From: Mesotaenium endlicherianum
Taxonomy: Eukaryota > Streptophyta > Zygnematophyceae > Zygnematales > Mesotaeniaceae
Length of the DNA stretch: 64,000 nt
Direction: 5' to 3'
NCBI GenBank assembly: GCA_009602735.1
Contig: WELA01012059.1
Coordinates: forward strand, 14,238 to 78,237
The notes under the pieces were generated by a model that did not search any database, was not told the origin of the DNA, and saw only the letters and a program-made list of their open reading frames with translations. Shown in pieces: positions 57,598-64,000 of the stretch. The stretch's first letter is position 1. Each line of letters opens with the position of its first letter. The position numbers were made by a program, and so were the translations under genes.

Positions 57598-60500
57598 AGT
57601 TATCACAGTCTTCTTTGTATGGTAAGGACAAGGTCTCAAACTAGCAACTCCCGAGACATGGAGAACCAGGATAACGAGAATGTCGAAAACCAGGCGGAAA
57701 GCCATGTAGCGGGAAACCGTACCTATTCGGAAGCAGTAGCGGATACTGCAGCTAGGGAGGCTGCAGATGAGGCAGCTGCTATTGCCTCAGTCGCAGCTCA
57801 GCAAGCTGAGGAGGAGATAGCCAGACTAGAAGCTGAACAAGTAGCAAAGGCCGCTGAAGATATACAAAGGAGGGAAGGACAGCCAGCTGACGAGCGCACT
57901 GTTGAAGAACTTATGGCATCAAGGGCCAATGTTCTGAACCCACCTCCTGCTGTACAACTCAATGTACCCCTTGGTCAAATACGTGACCGGCTGAAAGCGG
58001 CAGGAATTGCTGCTGCAGGAGCGAGAGGGACTGTTGAGGACAATACTCAGCGAGTAGATGCCAATGCTGCTGCTGCATTTGCAAGACTACCACCTCGGAG
58101 TGTAGACTTGGGAGCATTGTTCGTTCAAATGCAGTCGCAAATGGCGACCATGTATCAGTCCCAACAGGAGGACAAAAGAATCATAATGTCTCTAGTGCGG
58201 GAGTGAGACCAACTGGGGTCTCAAACCACTAGTGGTGGTGGCCGAGGGCCTAGTAAGCCCAAGCCGAAACCTCCCCAGGAATATGGTCCTAAGGGAAACA
58301 NCCTAAAGGAAACGGAAAATATTACCTGATCAAGTTTCTCGCGGATGTTGAGCAGTGGCTGGAAAACTATCCAGAACTGCAAGATTACGAGAAGGTCAGG
58401 CACACCGGTGCGCTACTGAAAGGAAGTGCCGCAGACTGGTGGCTTTACTGGAAAGAAGAGCGTAAGGCTCGGCAACTCGGTGACCCTACGTGGGGAGAGT
58501 TCGTCGAGAAGTTGCATGAGAAGTTTGATGTCATCAACCAGCAGGAGAAAGCTATCTATGCGATGATCTCCCTGACACTGAAGCAGACCACTTCAGTTGC
58601 TGAGTTTGCTCAAAAGTTCCAAGAGAACATGATGAAGCAGCCTGACTTGCCAGAACGGTATAGGATAGCATACTTCAGGTATGGCTTGAAATCCGAAGCC
58701 TCTGGTCATTTCGCTGAGAAGAAGTATGAGAAACTGGCTGTCTTGATCCAGGATGCTGATGCCTGTGATCAGCAGCTGTTCAATCACAAGCGCCAGAGTA
58801 ATGCTTTGGTATCTAAGATTGTCAAAAAGCCCCACGGTTCCTACAATGCAATTGAAGGAGACCAGGCTGAGGATGATCAGGGTGATGAATATGAGTATGA
58901 GTATAATGCCATACAGTCTAGAGGTAGAGGTGGTAATCCTTGAGGCGGCTATGGAAGAGGTTCCCAAAAGTCGAGATCAAAGACCAGCCTTTAAAAGACA
59001 GCAACTGTCAATAATCCAGTCTACTTACTGTGAGGATGCTAGAGATAGGGAGTCGTCACTAGCTGCCCTCGTAGCAGGCATTTTAGGTCCTGCTGAACTG
59101 GATTCACTATGCATGCCTGACAACCGATTAAAGGAGACCATCAGCAATATAGACGTCCAGAGAGTGCACACTTTGGATGCTTTTGTTCCACCTGATGTCC
59201 AACATTTTTTTGCTAAGTCAGGAGAACAATGCGAAAGTCAAGAAAATTCAGTCCCCCCTATCCTACTGCATTGCATGATTGCAAATAGGAAGGTGAGGGC
59301 ATTTGTTGACGGAGGGGCGTCACATACTTTTATCCACAAGGACTTACTTAAGCGGCTTAGGCTGCCTACTGTCACTTAAGGGAATAGAAAAATATTTCTT
59401 GGAGATGCCTCAAGTATCCCGGGAGGAGTTATAACCAAGCCTATTGAGGTCCAGTTAGGTTCTGGCATTGCAGTTCTAACTGAAACGCTTACATTTGAGG
59501 TACTCAACATTGGCTTTTATGATCTCGTGCTAGGCAGGTCCTGGCTTAACAGACATCAAGCTGAAGTGTGTTGGAGCAGAGGTACAGTTAAAGTGAGAGG
59601 AGCCAGTGATGGGCAGACTGACTTGGCACCCACCAGTGCTCTTCCTCTTGTCCTGTGTGGATGGCAAATGAAGGAAAAGAAGAGGCTTCCAGAAGGATGC
59701 AAGTTGCTGAATGCAATGGAGTTCTTCAAAAGCTGGAACCAGAAGGAAGACAGAATGTTCTTTCTGCTGCAAAGAGAGGTACCTCCTCAACCTGAAGAAG
59801 TGGTGGAGAAAAAGGTAAGCCCACCGGAGCACCCTACTGCTACAAAAATCGTTGCTCAGTACACGGATGTATTTAATATGCCTCCAGGACTACCCCCTAA
59901 GAGGGAAGTAGATCATAGGATTGATCTATTACCGAGTATTTAGCCACCTTGGCAACGCACTTATGGCGTGTCTTATGTGGAGAGCGAGGAGTTGAAAACA
60001 CAGATTGCAGAGCTTGAGGAAAATGGCTATATTTCCCGCAGTAAATCACCTTACGGCGCACCCATCCTATTTGTTAAACAAAAGGATGGCAGTATGCGGA
60101 TGTGTGTGGATTGCAAAGTCCTGAACAGAATTACGGTAAAGAACAAGTATGCTTTATCCAGAATCGAGGACTTGCTTGATACCCTGTCTGGTGCTAAGGT
60201 GTTCAGTAAGATAGATTATAAGAGTGGTTATCATCAAATCAGAATTGCTGAGGGGAATGAACACAAGACTGCCTTCCGCACACGTTATGGACACTATGCC
60301 ATTTGGACTGACTAACGCTCCCGCAACCTTCATGGGTGCTGTGAATGAGATTTTCAGGCCTTATTTGGATAAGTTTGTGCAAGTTTTCCTGGATATTTTA
60401 ATTTTCTCTAAACATGAGACTCAGCACGCTGAACACTTAAAGACAGTCATGGACCGTCTGAGAAGGAATTGATTATATGCTAAAATGAGCAAGTGCGATT

Positions 60501-62326
60501 TTTTTAAGGAAAGTAATGAATTCTCAGGCCACGTTGTCAGTAAAAAGGGCATCAGTGTGGACCCTAAGAAAGTCCAGACCATAAGGGACTGGCCAGTACC
60601 ACAGTCTGTCTCTGAAGTTAGATCCTTCCTCGGGTTGGCTAACTACTATAGGAGATTTGTTGAGAATATTTCTACAAAGGCCAGCAAACTGACTGACCTT
60701 ACTAAGAAAGACATAGGGTATGTGTGGGGGGAAGAGCAGCAGGCTGCCTTCCAGGCCCTTAAAGATGCCCTTTGTTCTGCCCTAGTGCTAGCCGTGTATG
60801 ACCCCAGCAAACCGGTGCAGGTAGTCATTGATGCCTCTGACTTTGCCATGGGTGCTTTTTTGTTGCAGCCTGCGGACAAAACCACAAAGGATGGTAAGGT
60901 AAGGCAGGAGTGGCACCCTGTGTTGTACGAGTCTATGAAATCCAACGGAGATTAATTACTCAGTGCATGATAAAGAGCTGCTAGCTATCATTCATGTGCT
61001 CAAACAGTGGAGAGCATACTTACATGGTAAAGCCTTTCAGATGATTACAAATCATCTAGCTTTGACTCACTTTCAGAAGAAGTCCAAGCTGTCGAGGAGG
61101 GAGAACCGCTGGAGCCAGATGCTGGAGCAGTTCCAAGTCCAGATCGACTACAAACCAGGGAAGTTGAATCCTGCTGATGCACTCTCTAGAAGACCTGACT
61201 TGCAAGAAAGGAACTTTAGTCAGCATGCTGTAGATAAAGTCCTGTGTGCACTCACTTCACTAAAGGTGAAAAAGTCCTTCCTTGAACAACTTAGGAAAGC
61301 CTACCTTTCTGACCCAACATTTGAGCCCAGCCCCATACTGGTATGTGTCGTGCTACTGCACTCGGGTATAAGCTTAAGGGAGGGGTCTGGGTGACTGAAA
61401 CCACTTCAGGCAGGCTGAAGCTGGTCGTTCCTAATAACGTGGAAATAAGGTCCCTTTTATTAAGTCAAGCACATGACAGTTTACTGGGTGGGCATTTGGG
61501 GCTGGCCAAACCTGTGGGCAAATTGGCAAAAAAATATCATTGGGAGAGATTACCTCGGGAGGTCTTGAAATACGATAAGTCCTGTGATCAGTGTCAAGAG
61601 AATAAGTCTAGGCACACACCACCGCGGAGCCTCTTACAACCGCTTCCCATCCCAGCTGGCCGCTGGGAAACAATATCCATGGACTGGGTGGTCACGCTGC
61701 AACGAACTGCCAATGGGCATGATTCGATACTCGTTGTTGTGGATAAACTGACAAAAATGGTCATTTTCATCCCCACAACTGTCAAGGTAACTGCACTCAA
61801 AACAGCGAGACAGTTCTACAACCATGTAGTATGCCAACATGGGCTACCCTCCAATATCATCTCAGACCGAGACTCAAAATTTACCTCTAAGTTCAAGAGA
61901 GCTTTAATGGGGTTAATGGGAGTCAAACAGCTGCTCAGCACAGCAAACCACCCTCAGACTGATGGGCAGACTGAAAGAACTAACCGAGTTCTGCAGGAGG
62001 TGCTGAGAGCATATATTAACCAAAAACAAGATAATTGGGATGACCTGTTGCCTCAAATCCAGTTTGCGGTCAACAGTGCGGTGCACGCGTCAACGGGCAA
62101 AACTCCTTTTGAANTGCGCGTCTACGAGCAAGACTCCTTTTGAACTCAGCCTGGGTAGAGTCCCTAAGTCTCCTTCAGATGTACTAGGGGAGTATTTAAC
62201 TCACCCTGAAGGGATTGACAAACTGGTCTCCCTCCAGTTAACTCAGGACTTTGCTGACACCCTGTCAGAAGTCCAACAAAACTTGCACAAAGCCCAAGAA
62301 AACCAACAAAAATACGCTGGAGGGAG

Positions 62327-62611
62327 TGGTATTCTGTTTCGGGATCAGCCGGAAAATCTCTGATAACCATATTACACACTCAACCTGCGCTCACACTCAC
62401 TTTCTCTCCAACTCAATTTTCCCTTATATTCACTCAGACCAGGTATTTCACACTAGGAACTCTCCCAATCGCGTTCCTCTTCATCAAGGGCACTCAGTAG
62501 CGGCAAAATATCATGACTTCACTAATTGCATTGTGTTTATGATTGAGCAAGATGACTCAAAAGTCGGAACTCAAGAGGAAGTGAAGGGCGGAAGAGACAC
62601 TTGCAGAATAC
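62327..62611 (+). other. junction and possible 5' untranslated region before the 448-codon frame
   Basis: Sequence unlike family A starts here. It is pyrimidine-rich, and no gene or promoter motif is certain. Confidence 0.35.
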
Positions 62612-63958
62612 TTGCAATTTCGTAGAGACATCGAATCATCCTTCATCTCCGCTCGGGAATCACAACGACTCCAACAGCAGCGGGAGGCACAGAAGAAGAA
62701 GGAGGAGGAGGAACAGGCCAGACTGAGGCACGAAGAATTGGACAGAAAAGCTGCAGAGGAGGCCAAGAAAGCTGAGGAGGAGAGGCAAGCTGAGGAGAGG
62801 CGGAAGCAGCAGGCTGAAGAAGAGCAGAGGAGAATCAGCAGCTACCGCTACACAGTACTGGGCAAGCGCTTTGATCTACTAGAGGAGGCCTTCAAGTATG
62901 CTCAGAGAAGTAGCAGTGAGTCACAGAAGGACATTGTCCAGAAGGAAGGGGAGACATCCAAAAACTTTGACAAGTATATAGAGGTCAGCAAGGGGCTCCT
63001 CCTCTACCACGATTACGCCTGGATGGTAGGATATACGGTCAGAGAGGCCAAGGCAATGGCCCAGGTGAACGAAGCAGGGGCTGTATCGATTCCTGGTATC
63101 TGGGGGGAAGATAGGGTCATCAGGATGATCCCCATGGACGCGGACAGCTTTAAGGACTCTACATCCCATAACAGGTTCAAGGCCATGTATAATGAGGTGA
63201 AGAGAATGAGCTGGGAATTCTTGGCCAGGGAAACCAGTCAGCTAGACTTTGCAGGGCTCTGGTACCCTTGTACTCTTAAAAGGACAGACCCTGCCTTCTT
63301 CCAAAAGCCCACCGATTGGCGATGGATGACCATCAACATGAAGGACCAACAGAATGACAGGGCGACGGATGAGGATTTCTTGACAGACCTAAAGGGGAAC
63401 ATAGTATTGCCCCCCTCACATTGCGGCTTGGGACCCAAGATTGGATGGAGTCAGAGGCTGCATGAGCCAAGAAATGCAGGGGGACAGAAGCAGGGCCCGA
63501 GAGTCATTCTCAAAAGGGAAGCACGCTTATGCCAAATGGGCAAGCAAGCGGGGGGAAAAGGACCTGTATGCGGTCCGGACTCAGCAGCCCCCACCAGCAC
63601 CCAAAAGGGGAAGGTCAGTGGGATATTCTTTTTCTTGGGAAGAACTGGAGCAGCTGACAGAAGAGACCCAGAAGTCTCAGAGGAACCCGGGGACGGAGAG
63701 GAGGAGGAGTCAGAGGAAGACGAGGAGGAAGGCGAGGAGGAGGACACTAGCCCCGCCGTGATCCTGACACCTGCCACATCCCCTGTAAGGGAGAAGACGG
63801 CGTTGTCTCTGCAGCAACTCGCTGAAGAGGAGGATATCACTTGGCTGGGAATTGCCAGAGGACAGAACCCATCTCCAGGCACGGAGACCCAGTCGGACAA
63901 GGCAGACAGGAGGGCTGCTAGAGAAATAGCCAAAGGCCTGCCGGCATCTCCCTCGTAG
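62612..63958 (+). CDS. unknown protein with an N-terminal coiled coil and acidic C-terminal region
   Basis: A 448-codon open frame. Residues 14-75 are a dense Glu/Lys/Gln/Arg/Ala heptad region (QQQREAQKKKEEEEQARL), almost surely a coiled coil. Residues 76-285 look globular (ISSYRYTVLGKRFDLLEEAF, YHDYAWMVGYTVREAKAM, LDFAGLWYPCTLKRTDPAFF). A Glu/Asp-rich tract follows near 355-380 and then a helical tail. I recognise no family: there is no zinc knuckle, RT or transposase motif. Residues about 285-350 look less protein-like than the rest. The first codon in the frame is not ATG, so the true start may be an upstream exon or a later Met. It lies just beyond the truncation of P1, so it could be host or part of another repeat. 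Confidence 0.5.
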   Translation: MQFRRDIESSFISARESQRLQQQREAQKKKEEEEQARLRHEELDRKAAEEAKKAEEERQAEERRKQQAEEEQRRISSYRYTVLGKRFDLLEEAFKYAQRSSSESQKDIVQKEGETSKNFDKYIEVSKGLLLYHDYAWMVGYTVREAKAMAQVNEAGAVSIPGIWGEDRVIRMIPMDADSFKDSTSHNRFKAMYNEVKRMSWEFLARETSQLDFAGLWYPCTLKRTDPAFFQKPTDWRWMTINMKDQQNDRATDEDFLTDLKGNIVLPPSHCGLGPKIGWSQRLHEPRNAGGQKQGPRVILKREARLCQMGKQAGGKGPVCGPDSAAPTSTQKGKVSGIFFFLGRTGAADRRDPEVSEEPGDGEEEESEEDEEEGEEEDTSPAVILTPATSPVREKTALSLQQLAEEEDITWLGIARGQNPSPGTETQSDKADRRAAREIAKGLPASPS

Positions 63959-64000
63959 AGAGGGCATGTACCCTTAGCTCATGTCATGCAACATCCTTCT

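Larger units (their letters stand above)
56866..62326 (+). mobile_element. Ty3/gypsy chromovirus family A, copy P1 (3' truncated, broken)
   Basis: Order: 5' LTR (56866-57584), primer site (57586-57597), gag (57619 to about 58960), protease (about 59290-59560, [14 protein letters not shown]), RT (about 59960-60480), RNase H (60780-61200), and integrase (61430-62160) with IISDRDSKFTSKF and TDGQTERTNRVLQ. Similarity to M2 stops at about 62,326, so the chromodomain and 3' LTR are missing. It is broken, with about eight breaks. The gag start is nearly identical to that of M1, so the copy is not very old. Two single N bases fall inside it (58301, 62114). Confidence 0.88.

Noticed and set aside
1-64000. 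tRNA or rRNA genes
   Set aside because: No cloverleaf-type sequence or rRNA core motif was noticed on either strand; only tRNA-complementary primer sites are present.

Overview
The window looks like nuclear DNA of a green, streptophyte-type eukaryote. A charophyte alga such as Chara is my best guess, at moderate confidence. Three things point there: a thylakoid-lumen PsbP-domain protein gene, small-exon host genes with GT-AG introns, and Ty3/gypsy elements that carry a cytosine-5 DNA methyltransferase (MTase) domain. Retrotransposon capture of such enzymes has been reported in charophytes and in dinoflagellates (de Mendoza and colleagues, 2018). About three quarters of the window is transposon sequence.

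Layout. 1-11,905 is a nest of gypsy chromoviruses on the minus strand (family A). An older broken copy (3,758-11,905) carries two solo LTRs, and a younger copy (1-3,757) sits in its 3' LTR. 13,560-14,480 is a decayed integrase fragment. 14,600-28,600 is a host gene island with three recognisable genes: the 3' half of a TPR/Sel1-like gene (minus), a PsbP-domain gene (plus) and a two-ACT-domain GcvR-like gene (minus). The last has six exons whose phases all agree. 30,467-39,618 is a broken gypsy element with the order gag, protease, cytosine-5 DNA MTase, long linker, RT, RNase H, integrase, PHD finger. 39,620-50,158 is a second, 5'-truncated copy of that lineage. It is split by a whole-looking 6.7-kb chromovirus (40,604-47,283, family B) with 503-bp LTRs and an exact 5-bp target duplication. 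50,159-56,865 holds a decayed hAT-like DNA transposon with a 2.5-kb array of hairpin-forming 34-bp repeats upstream of its transposase. 56,866-62,326 is a truncated plus-strand copy of family A. 62,612-63,958 is a 448-codon reading frame of unknown function.

How it fits together. The most striking system is the methyltransferase-bearing retrotransposon. It pairs a DNA-methylation writer inside Pol with a C-terminal PHD finger, a class of histone-tail reader, in the place where families A and B carry a chromodomain. All copies here are broken, so they are fossils of that system. The host genes suggest a photosynthetic cell with lumen-targeted and organelle-targeted proteins, and look unrelated to the surrounding transposons.
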